This document shows, piece after piece, positions 15,962 through 22,902 of a stretch of 64,000 nucleotides of DNA. Below the pieces are notes generated by a model. That model saw only the letters and a list, made by a program, of their open reading frames with translations, made no database searches and was not told the DNA's origin. The stretch comes from Actinoplanes sp. TBRC 11911 (GTDB lineage: Bacteria; Actinomycetota; Actinomycetes; Mycobacteriales; Micromonosporaceae). A program made the position numbers and the translations under genes. How positions within the stretch are numbered: position 1 is the first letter of the stretch; each line of letters opens with the position of its first letter. The stretch is taken from contig NZ_JABBNC010000003.1 in the NCBI RefSeq assembly GCF_012933445.1, forward strand, positions 62,001-126,000, read 5' to 3'.

Positions 15962-16744
15962 TCAGCGCGGGTTGAAGTCCGATGTCTCCGCCAGCTTCTG
16001 CCACAGCTCGCGGTCCGCCTTGGAGAGCTTCCGCGGGGCCACGACCTTCAGCTCCGCGTAGAGGTCGCCGGCACCACCGCGCGGGTTCGGCAAGCCCTTG
16101 CCGCGCAGCCGCAGCCGCCGTCCGGATGCGGAACCCTCCGGGACGCGTACGTCAAAAACGCCGCCGGGAGTCTCGACCGGGACCTTCGCGCCGAGCACCG
16201 CCTCCCAGGGCGCCACCGGCAGTTCGACGGTGACGTCGCGGCCCTCGATCAGGTACCGCTCGTGCGGGATGAGCTGGATCACCAGGTAGACGTCGCCTTG
16301 CTCACCCTCGCCGGCCGGCACCCGGACCATGTCACCGTCGGCGATGCCCGGTGGCAACTCCACGTCGATCTCGCGGATCCCGCTCAGGGTACGCAGCGTG
16401 AAGTGGCGCGGCCCACCGGCGTACGACTCCTCGACGCTCAGCTCGAGCCCCACCTGGATGTCCGCGACCGCCGAGGCGAAGCCACCGAAAAGGCCGCCGA
16501 ACAGGTCCTCCAGGCGGATCCCGGGCGCGGCCGGCGGCTCGTCGTACTCGGCCCGCTTCTTCGGGTTCGAGAGCGTCTCGTAGGCCTCGTTGACGCGCTT
16601 GAACGTCTCCTCCGCCTCGGGGTCGGCGTTCACGTCCGGATGCCACTGCCGGGCCAGCTTCCGGTACGCCCGCTGGATGTCCGGCTGCGACGCGTCCCGC
16701 GGCACACCCAAGATCTCGTAATAGTCCGTCGTCGTGCTGGGCAC
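15962..16744 (-). CDS. DnaJ/CbpA-like J-domain co-chaperone without zinc finger
   Basis: A 260-residue type II J-protein. The J-domain ([20 protein letters not shown]) has the HPD motif at 35-37. A Gly/Phe linker ([11 protein letters not shown]) leads into the C-terminal substrate-binding domains ([20 protein letters not shown], then [20 protein letters not shown]). The CxxCxGxG zinc finger of DnaJ is missing, as in CbpA. It should stimulate a DnaK-type Hsp70, which is not in the window. GTG start at 16744 with a GAGGAG site upstream. The kinase remnant starts on the other strand at its 5' end. Confidence 0.9.
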   Translation of the reverse strand: MPSTTTDYYEILGVPRDASQPDIQRAYRKLARQWHPDVNADPEAEETFKRVNEAYETLSNPKKRAEYDEPPAAPGIRLEDLFGGLFGGFASAVADIQVGLELSVEESYAGGPRHFTLRTLSGIREIDVELPPGIADGDMVRVPAGEGEQGDVYLVIQLIPHERYLIEGRDVTVELPVAPWEAVLGAKVPVETPGGVFDVRVPEGSASGRRLRLRGKGLPNPRGGAGDLYAELKVVAPRKLSKADRELWQKLAETSDFNPR

Positions 16745-16779
16745 CTGCGTTGCTCCTCTCGTGCAAGGTAGTGAGCAGC

Positions 16780-17237
16780 AACGCGCGGCCCGCTATTCCC
16801 GCACGTCGATCGCGGCCGGGCTGGCGGCCGCGCACGCGCAGGGCCTGGTGCACCGCGACATCAAGCCGACCAACGTGATCCTCGTGCCCGGCGGGGCGAG
16901 AGTGGTCACCAAGACCGTGACGCTGGGCACTCCCTCGCCGTCGGCACCGCAGCGGTCCGCGTCACAGTCGCCGTCGAGCCCGCCGCCGCCCACTCGCGCG
17001 TCGCCACCGGTTCGCACGTTCTCCGCGGAAGCCGGCTCGATCCAGGCATCTTGCCCCACCCCTGGAGCCGCGCGGATTCTCGACGTTTCGGCAACGCCGC
17101 CCTACAAGATCGACGACTCTGACCCCGGTCCGGCGGCGGCCGCGTTCGTCATATTTCGGCGCGGCAAGACCCAACTCACGATGACCGTCACCTGCGACGG
17201 CAATGAACCGACAGTAACGAGGACCACATCCCCGTAA
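16780..17237 (+). pseudogene. Ser/Thr protein kinase remnant joined to a secreted-type C-terminal domain
   Basis: An open frame contains IAAGLAAAHAQGLVHRDIKP followed by TNVILVPGGARVV, the alphaE helix and catalytic loop (HRDxKPxN) of a Hanks-type kinase. Instead of DFG and the rest of the C-lobe it passes directly to a Pro/Ser linker (TPSPSAPQRSASQSP) and a small beta-rich end with two cysteines (ASCPTPG and VTCDGN), like the extracellular sensor end of actinobacterial membrane kinases. The N-lobe, activation segment and transmembrane helix are absent. It looks like an in-frame internal deletion of a full kinase and cannot be active. Confidence 0.7.
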
Positions 17238-17295
17238 ACAGTTGTAAATGCTCCCAGATGACATCGACCCGGCAAGGGGTGTAATCTTCGCGTAC

Positions 17296-17327
17296 GGACC
17301 GGCACCTTCCCCCGTGGGTGCCGGTCC
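17296..17327 (+). terminator. strong hairpin terminator
   Basis: GGACCGGCACC (17296-17306) pairs perfectly with GGTGCCGGTCC (17317-17327), 11 bp, followed by TTCTAT. It follows the kinase remnant and would end plus-strand transcription before the next gene. Confidence 0.75.
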
Positions 17328-17411
17328 TTCTATGTCCAGGCACCGATCCTTTTTTGGCCCGCGTCGGCGTGCCGACCTGCGCTTGTGGCGGCGGATCGAT
17401 ACGGTAACGCC

Positions 17412-17702
17412 GTGGCATCGACCGACCGGCGCATCGTGGTGCGGTCGCTTCCTGCCCTCATCGCCCTGCTGGTGGCGCTCTTCGTCGCCCCGCGGGCCAC
17501 CGCTGCGGTCGCCGGCCCCGATGCCCGTCCGCTCACCCATTCCGCCCTCGTCCAGGCCGATCCCCCGGCCGCCGCGACGAGCGAGGCGAGCTCCACACTC
17601 GACGACCAGTCCGGCACCGTCGTCGCCGACACCACCCGCGTTCTTCGCAGCCAGCGCGTCACCGGCCCGGCCGGCTCGCGCGCCCCGCCCGCCGCTCGCT
17701 GA
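17412..17702 (+). CDS. small secreted or membrane-anchored hypothetical protein
   Basis: A 96-residue product from GTG 17412 (VASTDRRIVVRSLPALIALL). It has a signal peptide or anchor (about 8-30, ending RATA) and then a polar Ala/Ser/Thr/Pro tail with no recognised domain. It is followed 65 bases later by another hypothetical gene on the same strand. I do not recognise a family. Start choice rests on the hydrophobic segment only; the frame is open upstream to 17385. Confidence 0.5.
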   Translation: MASTDRRIVVRSLPALIALLVALFVAPRATAAVAGPDARPLTHSALVQADPPAAATSEASSTLDDQSGTVVADTTRVLRSQRVTGPAGSRAPPAAR

Positions 17703-17767
17703 GGCGCCCGCGCGCGCCTCGATCGGGTGTGGCCGGCAGACCTTCGAACACGGGCGGGAATTCTTTC

Positions 17768-18511
17768 ATGAACATCGTTGCGAACATGCTGTTGAACGAG
17801 CCGGCCCCGGCGGCGATCTGGGCGGTTCTGATGGTTCTGACGCTGCCGGCGCTGCTGTTGCTGGGCAGTCCGCACGGGGTGCGCAGTCCGCGGCGGGCGC
17901 TGCGCGACATCGTCGACATGGTCCGCGAGCGCGGTGAGCACCGCCGCCGCCGCGACGAAGACGCCCGGCAGGCCAACCGGTACGCCGACGAGGTGCGGGC
18001 CGCGGCCGACCGGGCCTCGCTGGCCGCCGACCGCTGGCAGGAACACTGGGAGCGGGCCGAGCACGACCGGGAGACCGCCTGGTACGCGTGGCTCGACGCG
18101 GATGAGCGGCTGCGTGCGGCCCGCGCGGCGGCGGCCTGGGGCACGCCGTGGTCGCCGCGGACCACGAGCGAATACGCGGCGCGCGAGACATATCTGCATC
18201 GGGTGGTCACCGCCGCCGCCGGGCGTGGCGAGCTGCCCGCCGGCGCGGTGGCCGACGCACTCGCCGGGCGGGGCGGCTGGGATGCCCGGCTGCACCCGCT
18301 CGAGCAGGATCTCGCGGTGCGCCAGGCCGCGGCTGCTCACCTGCGGGAGGCGTACGAGGAAAGCATGGGGGTGGAACTCGCCGTGCGGCACGACGCCGAG
18401 CTGGCCGCCCGGGCGCGCGAAAGCCTGCGCCGGGAGGCGGCCGATGCCCTGACGGTGCGGCCCGCAACCGGCGAAACGATGCCGGCCGTGGCACTGCTGG
18501 CCCACGCCTGA
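17768..18511 (+). CDS. membrane-anchored coiled-coil hypothetical protein
   Basis: About 247 residues from ATG 17768 (NIVANMLLNEPAPAAIWAVL). One N-terminal transmembrane helix (about 12-33) is followed by a long, highly charged, mostly helical region rich in Arg, Glu and Ala (DIVDMVRERGEHRRRRDEDA, later DRWQEHWERAEHDRETAWYA), which should form coiled coil facing the cytoplasm. A shorter C-terminal helical domain follows. No enzyme motif is visible. GGGCGGGAA lies 8-16 bases before the ATG. Function unknown; it may work with the small secreted protein upstream. Confidence 0.65.
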   Translation: MNIVANMLLNEPAPAAIWAVLMVLTLPALLLLGSPHGVRSPRRALRDIVDMVRERGEHRRRRDEDARQANRYADEVRAAADRASLAADRWQEHWERAEHDRETAWYAWLDADERLRAARAAAAWGTPWSPRTTSEYAARETYLHRVVTAAAGRGELPAGAVADALAGRGGWDARLHPLEQDLAVRQAAAAHLREAYEESMGVELAVRHDAELAARARESLRREAADALTVRPATGETMPAVALLAHA

Positions 18512-18527
18512 TTCGGATTCCGGCAAC

Positions 18528-18655
18528 GACAGCGCCACCGCCCGCGCCCGATCCGGCCAAGTGCAGTGGGATGATCAGGCCACCCCGCAGGCGACAGCGC
18601 CACCGTCTGCGCCTCATCCGGCCTACCGCAGCGACAGCGCCACCGCCCGCGCCTC
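18528..18655. repeat. three copies of a gene's 3' end (about 27 bp each)
   Basis: The words CGACAGCGCCACCG and GCGCC recur near 18531, 18594 and 18631. The last copy is the true 3' end of the minus-strand anti-sigma-like gene (codons for DEARAVALSLR and stop); the other two lie beyond its stop as slightly changed copies. Confidence 0.8.
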
Positions 18656-19345
18656 ATCGAGATTGGTGAGTCCCTCCAGCCGATAGGTCACCGACCCGTC
18701 GATCCAGATCAGCGTCGGGGTGGCGAGCCGGGCGGTCTCGGTGTGCTGCTGCCCGTCCCGTCCGACGTAGGTGACCGCGTGCGGCTTGGGCAGCCACGCC
18801 CCCAGCACGTCGGTGCTCAGGATGACCGGCTCGGCGTCGGGCGTCGTCTTCAGGAATGAGAACTCCACCCGCCCGTCGAACTGATCGAGCCGCACCGCAC
18901 CGCCGCGATAGATCAACGTGACCACGCGGGGAGCGCCGGACGCGTCCTGATCGGCGAACTGCACCCGGTCCGGTGCGCCCAGCGCCGCGGGGACGCGTAC
19001 CGGGAAAAGGGCGACCCGCCGCGCCTCGTCCAACGCTGTGCTCCGCAGCGACGGCAGCGGGCTCGGATGGGCGGGCAGCGGCGCGGATTCCTGGTTCACC
19101 TCGATGCCGGCCGCCCGCAGCAGACCGCCGACCACGTCGACGACCGCGGCCCGGGCCGGAGCCACCGCGACGATCGTGCCGGCCACCGCCGCGACGACGG
19201 CGGCGATCCACCCGCGTACGCGCCGGCGCTGCCGCACCGACCGGCGCAGACGGTCCCGCACCGCGGCCCGCTGATCGGCCGCGTCCGGCACCTCCAGGAA
19301 GGTGCCCAGGCCGCGCAGTTCGGCGATGAGCTCGTCGTCAGGCAC
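18623..19345 (-). CDS. probable membrane anti-sigma factor (CU044_5270/DUF4367-like)
   Basis: About 240 residues from GTG 19345 (PDDELIAELRGLGTFLEV), overlapping the 3' end of the ECF sigma gene by 8 bases. A short cytoplasmic N-terminus is followed by one transmembrane helix (WIAAVVAAVAGTIVAVAPAR, about 43-63) and an extracytoplasmic beta-rich domain (VTLIYRGGAVRLDQFDGRVE, later TPTLIWIDGSVTYRLEGL). This order and the overlap with a sigma gene fit a sensor-type anti-sigma factor that holds the sigma factor at the membrane. There is no zinc-binding HxxxCxxC motif, so it is not a ZAS protein. Confidence 0.75.
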   Translation of the reverse strand: MPDDELIAELRGLGTFLEVPDAADQRAAVRDRLRRSVRQRRRVRGWIAAVVAAVAGTIVAVAPARAAVVDVVGGLLRAAGIEVNQESAPLPAHPSPLPSLRSTALDEARRVALFPVRVPAALGAPDRVQFADQDASGAPRVVTLIYRGGAVRLDQFDGRVEFSFLKTTPDAEPVILSTDVLGAWLPKPHAVTYVGRDGQQHTETARLATPTLIWIDGSVTYRLEGLTNLDEARAVALSLR

Positions 19346-19934
19346 CGGGCACCTCCCCCACCGGCAGAAGCTCCCGCAGCCGGGCCAGCGCGCGGGCGGT
19401 ACGTGACTTGACCGTGCCCTTGGCCACCCCGAGCGCCGCGGCCGTCTCCTGCTCCGACAGGTCCAGCAGGAACCGGCAGACCAGCACGTCACGGTCCCGG
19501 TCGGCGAGCCGGCGCAGCTGCTCGACGAGTTGCGCGCGGCGTTCGTGGGCGATCGCCTCGTACGCCGGATCCGGGACGTCGGCCTCCGGACCGCCTCCGG
19601 TTGCGGCGCGCAACACCAGGCCCTCCCGGCGTTTGCGGGAGCGGTGCAGGTTGCGGGTCTCGTTGGCGACGATCGCGAGCAGCCACGGTCGGAAGCCGGA
19701 CTCGCCGCGGTACCGCGACAACTGGCGATACGCCTTCACCAGGGCCTCCTGCACGACGTCGTCCGCGTCGTCGCCGGCGCCGAGCAGCACGGCGGCCCGG
19801 TGCGCGGGCACGGTGTAGCGGGCGACCAGGACCTCATAGGCCGCCAGGTCGCCCGCGCGGGCACGGCTGACCGCGACCGCGTCGGTCAGTTCGCCGGACT
19901 CGTCCAGCCTCGCCACCTCCATCAGCACCGACAT
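19338..19934 (-). CDS. ECF RNA polymerase sigma factor
   Basis: About 198 residues from ATG 19934 (SVLMEVARLDESGE). Sigma region 2 includes YEVLVARYTVPAHRAAVLLG and DDADDVVQEALVKAYRQLSR; region 4 includes RDVLVCRFLLDLSEQETAAA and LGVAKGTVKSRTARALARLR. The start is chosen because the likely -10 element of its own promoter ends only 6 bases upstream, implying a leaderless mRNA, and there is no ribosome binding site. The frame is open upstream to 20090, but that part crosses the divergent promoter. It is coupled to the anti-sigma-like gene and divergent from a lipoprotein gene with an identical promoter, so it likely drives both arms. Confidence 0.87.
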   Translation of the reverse strand: MSVLMEVARLDESGELTDAVAVSRARAGDLAAYEVLVARYTVPAHRAAVLLGAGDDADDVVQEALVKAYRQLSRYRGESGFRPWLLAIVANETRNLHRSRKRREGLVLRAATGGGPEADVPDPAYEAIAHERRAQLVEQLRRLADRDRDVLVCRFLLDLSEQETAAALGVAKGTVKSRTARALARLRELLPVGEVPGA

Positions 19935-19960
19935 TGCATGGACACCGCCAATCGCGGAAT

Positions 19961-19993
19961 GGTTCCGGGAACCTTTCCTTCGTACGCGGTGTC
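19961..19993. promoter_or_regulatory. bidirectional ECF-type promoter with shared -35 palindrome
   Basis: GGTTCCGGGAACC (19961-19973) supplies a GGAACC -35 element on each strand. On the plus strand GGAACC (19968-19973) is followed after exactly 16 bases by TGTC; on the minus strand GGAACC (19966-19961) is likewise followed after 16 bases by TGTC. Both spacers end CGG. GGAACC plus a GTC-containing -10 is the classic ECF promoter form. The ATGs of both genes lie 6-9 bases beyond the -10 elements. Confidence 0.7.
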
Positions 19994-20001
19994 GACCGGA
20001 C

Positions 20002-21186
20002 ATGATGACCAGACGAACCCTGCTCGGCGGCGTCGTCGCCACGGCGGCGCTGGCCGGATGCCGGGAGCGTGTCGTTTCGGCCGCTCCCACCGGCGTACGG
20101 GATGTCCTGCTCGCCTCGACCCGGCAGGGCCTGGCCCGGATCGACGCCGCCGGGGTCCGCGGACTAGGTGTCGCCGAGGCGAGCCGGGACGGCCGGTTCG
20201 TCTACGCGCGGTCCGGCGACACGGGTCTGCTCCAGCTCGACTCGGTGGCCGGTGCACCCGTCCGCAGCACGACGCTCGGGGGCGGATGGGTACCGCGCGT
20301 GGTCTCCGACGACGGCCGGTCCTGCGCGCTGACCCGACCGCGGGCCGGCGGCCGCACCCCGTTGCTGATCGCCGGTCCTCTCGGCGAACGAACATTCGAT
20401 TTATCGGGCACCATCGAGCCGGACGCCTTCACCCAGGACGGCACCGGCCTGTTCGTGCTGGATTGGCTGCCACCGACCGCGCCCGACCGTTACCGTGTGC
20501 GCCTGCTGAACCTCACCACGGGTTCGCTTGAGCCACTGTGGACACGCGAGAAGCTGCCGATTCCGCCCGGCGCCGAGGAGGAGATGCGCGGGGAGGGCAG
20601 GCAGGCCGTGCTGTCCGCCGACCGCCAGATGCTCTACACGCTGTACACGCACCAGCCCGGCCACCAGCACACGCGAAACCTGCTGGCCGGGACGCGCGCG
20701 GACGTGCACGCGTTCGTCCACTGTCTCCACTTGATGCTGCGCTGGGCGTACTGCCTGGATTTGCCGCATCCGTTCGGCTCGGGCCCGCCGTCCGCCTACG
20801 CTCTGGCGGCCGACGACCGGCACATCGCGGTCCTGGACGCCAGTTCAGGTTCCCTCGCGTACGCCTCGACGACCGACCTGACGCTGCAAAGCGTGACGGA
20901 GGTGCCGTTCCCGGTGCGGTCCGGGCCTGCCGGGTTGGCGCTGTCCCCCGACGGCCGGGTGATGGCGGCCGCCGGACGCTCCGTGACGGTCCTCGAGAAG
21001 GCGTCACCGGGGGTGAAGGCCCGCTGGACGCTGCCGGGCGGCGTGCAGGGGATGGCGTTGTCGGCGGACGGGGCGCGCTTGTACGCCGGCGCCCCCAACG
21101 CGGTGACCTGGCTGGACACAGCGACCGGCACCGAGGCCGGAACCACCAGAGTCAACGGCCTGACCGCCCTACGCCACGTCACGTGA
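20002..21186 (+). CDS. lipoprotein with beta-propeller-like repeats
   Basis: A 394-residue protein with a Tat-like lipoprotein signal (MMTRRTLLGGVVATAALAGC, lipobox LAGC). The mature part has repeated blades with S-x-D-G-R turns (ASRDGRFVYA, VSDDGRSCAL, TQDGTGLFVL, LSPDGRVMAA, LSADGARLYA), as in WD40/YVTN-type propellers. No catalytic motif is visible. It is divergent from the ECF sigma gene across a symmetric promoter, which suggests it belongs to that sigma factor's regulon, perhaps as an envelope sensor or effector; this is inference. Confidence 0.75.
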   Translation: MMTRRTLLGGVVATAALAGCRERVVSAAPTGVRDVLLASTRQGLARIDAAGVRGLGVAEASRDGRFVYARSGDTGLLQLDSVAGAPVRSTTLGGGWVPRVVSDDGRSCALTRPRAGGRTPLLIAGPLGERTFDLSGTIEPDAFTQDGTGLFVLDWLPPTAPDRYRVRLLNLTTGSLEPLWTREKLPIPPGAEEEMRGEGRQAVLSADRQMLYTLYTHQPGHQHTRNLLAGTRADVHAFVHCLHLMLRWAYCLDLPHPFGSGPPSAYALAADDRHIAVLDASSGSLAYASTTDLTLQSVTEVPFPVRSGPAGLALSPDGRVMAAAGRSVTVLEKASPGVKARWTLPGGVQGMALSADGARLYAGAPNAVTWLDTATGTEAGTTRVNGLTALRHVT

Positions 21187-21235
21187 CCAGTGGCGACGGC
21201 GGTCGCGCCCTCAGGCGGCATCCGCGACGTGCAGG

Positions 21236-21495
21236 TCAGCGGCGTGGCCGCGACGTCCAGCTCAGCGACGCGACCACGACATCCAGCTCAGCGACGCGAC
21301 CACGACATCCAGGTCAGCGACGCGACCACGACATCCAGGTCAGCGACGCGACCACGACATCCAGGTCAGCGGCGTGGCCGCGACGTCCAGGTCAGCGGCG
21401 CGACGGCGACGTGCAGGTCAGCGCTGCGACCGCGATGTGCAGGTCAGCGGCGTGGCCGCGACGTCCAGGTCGGGGGCATGACCGCGACGTGCGCG
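21236..21495. repeat. 26-bp tandem repeat, about 10 copies
   Basis: A unit beginning TCAGCGACGCGACCACGACA recurs every 26 bases from 21236 to 21495, with the three central copies identical except the last base and outer copies drifting (TCAGCGGCGTGGCCGCGACG type). A partial copy precedes it. Twenty-six is not a multiple of three, so the open frames across it in all phases are artefacts. It starts 50 bases after the lipoprotein stop. Confidence 0.95.
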
Positions 21496-21611
21496 TCGGG
21501 GGCGCGCGAGGTGCCGCCGGTTGCGCGGCGGTTGTGGTTGCGCTGGGCTGCCATGGCGGCGCGGCTGCCGGGTTACGCTCGCTGCCGCCAGTCCCGGCGG
21601 GTGCAAGACAC

Positions 21612-21785
21612 GCTCGGCGGCCGTCGCCGCTCAGCCACCTCACAAACGCCCACCGCCGCCAGGCTCCTCGGCTGCACACGAAACCTCGGATGCCATCGCC
21701 GTCCAGCCACCTCACAACGCGCGCCACCACCAAGCCCCGGCCGCCCACGACACCTCGGGATGCCATCGCCGCTCGGCGGCCGCTT
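21612..21785. repeat. degenerate repeat of about 70 bp, 3 copies
   Basis: CCGTCGCCGCTCAGCCACCT near 21621, CCATCGCCGTCCAGCCACCT at 21693 and CCATCGCCGCTCGG at 21763 mark repeats 72 and 70 bases apart; ACCTCGGATGCC-like words also recur. No gene is seen from 21187 to 21794. Confidence 0.7.
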
Positions 21786-21794
21786 GACGCTCCC

Positions 21795-22020
21795 ACTATG
21801 TGGATATCGCTACCGCATCGTGGATCCGTTGCAGACCTTGGAGAGTTGCGCCCACATATGAACCACAACTCTCCAAGGTTCACGTCGAGCCACCAAAAGC
21901 CCGTGAACAAAAGCCTCACCGAAGGAGAAATCAGTCTCCACAGTGGATGAAAATCCCACATCGCGGAAGCGGATTCACGATGTGGGAGCCGGTCCTAGAT
22001 AGCGGTCACCTGTCCCAAAT
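21795..22020 (-). repeat. copy A of a dispersed structured element of about 220 bp
   Basis: Read on the minus strand this stretch aligns along its length with 51180-51400 on the plus strand: shared blocks include GGTGACC, CCACATCGTG, CCGCGATGTGGGATT, TCCACTGT, GCTTTTGTTC, ACCTTGGA, AACTCTCCAAGGTCT, TCCACGATG and CACATAGTG. It contains a 10-bp stem (21954-21963 with 21978-21987) and a 14-bp stem (21835-21848 with 21866-21879), both largely kept in copy B. It is locally AT-richer than its surroundings. Whether it is a mobile, regulatory or RNA element is unknown. Confidence 0.8.
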
Positions 22021-22108
22021 GGTGGCACCAAGGCTGCCCGCAAACGACCGCAACCGTAGACATGGTGCCGCATGGCCCGGTCGGCGAATCCGGACAGGAA
22101 TACATTGG

Positions 22109-22323
22109 GGAAATATCGGATATATGCGAATATTACTAGAGCAGGACTCAGAAAGCGTGATCGGCGCCGCTTATGGTTGTCGGCGACCACGCTGCCATGG
22201 CGGACCGAAATCGCGATGCGCTACCCACGCCCGGCCACCTCGACATAGCCAGAAGCCGCAGCGCCTTCCGCAGATCGCTCGGCCATCTCCGGCCCGCAGT
22301 CCGCCGGAAATATCGGATATGCG
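22109..22323. repeat. 15-bp direct repeats GGAAATATCGGATAT flanking about 180 bp
   Basis: GGAAATATCGGATAT occurs at 22109 and again at 22306, each followed by (AT)GCG. In DNA of this GC content an exact AT-rich 15-mer twice within 200 bases is not expected by chance. The enclosed segment has no convincing gene. It could be a trace of insertion, a recombination site pair or paired binding sites. Confidence 0.7.
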
Positions 22324-22410
22324 TGAGGTCAGGTTGACGGCACGCCTGGCTTCACAGCACGCCCCGGATTGACGGCACGCCCGCACGTTATGCCAGGGAC
22401 GGCACGCCCG

Positions 22411-22469
22411 GCTTGGCGGCGCGCCCGGCTTGGCGGCGCGCCCGGCTTGGCGGCGCGCCCGGCTTCTTG
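22411..22469. repeat. 17-bp tandem repeat, 3 copies plus partial
   Basis: GCTTGGCGGCGCGCCCG repeats at 22411, 22428 and 22445, with a partial copy at 22462. Related GACGGCACGCC words occur just upstream. It abuts the 3' end of the PPOX gene. Confidence 0.9.
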
Positions 22470-22481
22470 GCGCCGGCGGTG

Positions 22482-22892
22482 CTACGAGACCACGCCTACG
22501 ATTCCGCCGCCCTCTACCAGGATGAGCTTGGTGGGAGTGACGGACAGGATGATGCGGACGTCGGCGTCGTCGATCGGGTAGACGATGCCGTAGCGGTGCT
22601 GTAAGCCCTGGTAGAACGACGCCGTCGCGTCGTCCTCGGTGATTGTTACGGTGCCTCGGACCTCGATGGAGCGCAGCGGGTCCGCCGGGTCGATGATTGA
22701 CAGGGCGATCCGCGGGTCGCGCTCCAAGTTGCGGAACTTCTGGCGCTTGCTGGTGTGCGTCATGCGGATGTGGGTGCCGTCCCAGTCGAACCACATCGGG
22801 CTCGACTGCGGGCCGCCGTCGGTGCGGACGGTTGCCACGTGGGCGTACAGCGGCTTCTCCAGCAGGTCGGCATGGCTGGCGGGTGGTTTCAT
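22482..22892 (-). CDS. PPOX-class F420/FMN-dependent oxidoreductase
   Basis: A 136-residue split-barrel flavoprotein, start ATG 22892 (KPPASHADLLEKPLYAHVAT). The core AHVATVRTDGGPQSSPMWFD and RQKFRNLERDPRIALSIIDP are hallmarks of the pyridoxamine-5'-phosphate-oxidase-like fold used by actinobacterial F420-dependent reductases. The frame is open upstream to 22910, giving a less usual start. Substrate unknown. It lies just beyond the phosphorelay operon on the same strand, with 10 bases to that stop. Confidence 0.87.
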   Translation of the reverse strand: MKPPASHADLLEKPLYAHVATVRTDGGPQSSPMWFDWDGTHIRMTHTSKRQKFRNLERDPRIALSIIDPADPLRSIEVRGTVTITEDDATASFYQGLQHRYGIVYPIDDADVRIILSVTPTKLILVEGGGIVGVVS

Positions 22893-22902
22893 AAAAAGAA
22901 GC

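Noticed and set aside
14526..16061. 511-residue plus-strand frame opposite the subtilase
   Set aside because: Antisense to the signal peptide, propeptide and catalytic core of a clear S8 protease.
21190..21861. Plus-strand protein gene over the 26-bp repeats
   Set aside because: The unit is not a multiple of three and all frames stay open from composition alone.
20538..21950. 470-residue plus-strand frame overlapping the propeller lipoprotein
   Set aside because: Different frame of the lipoprotein gene followed by repeat DNA; no domain.
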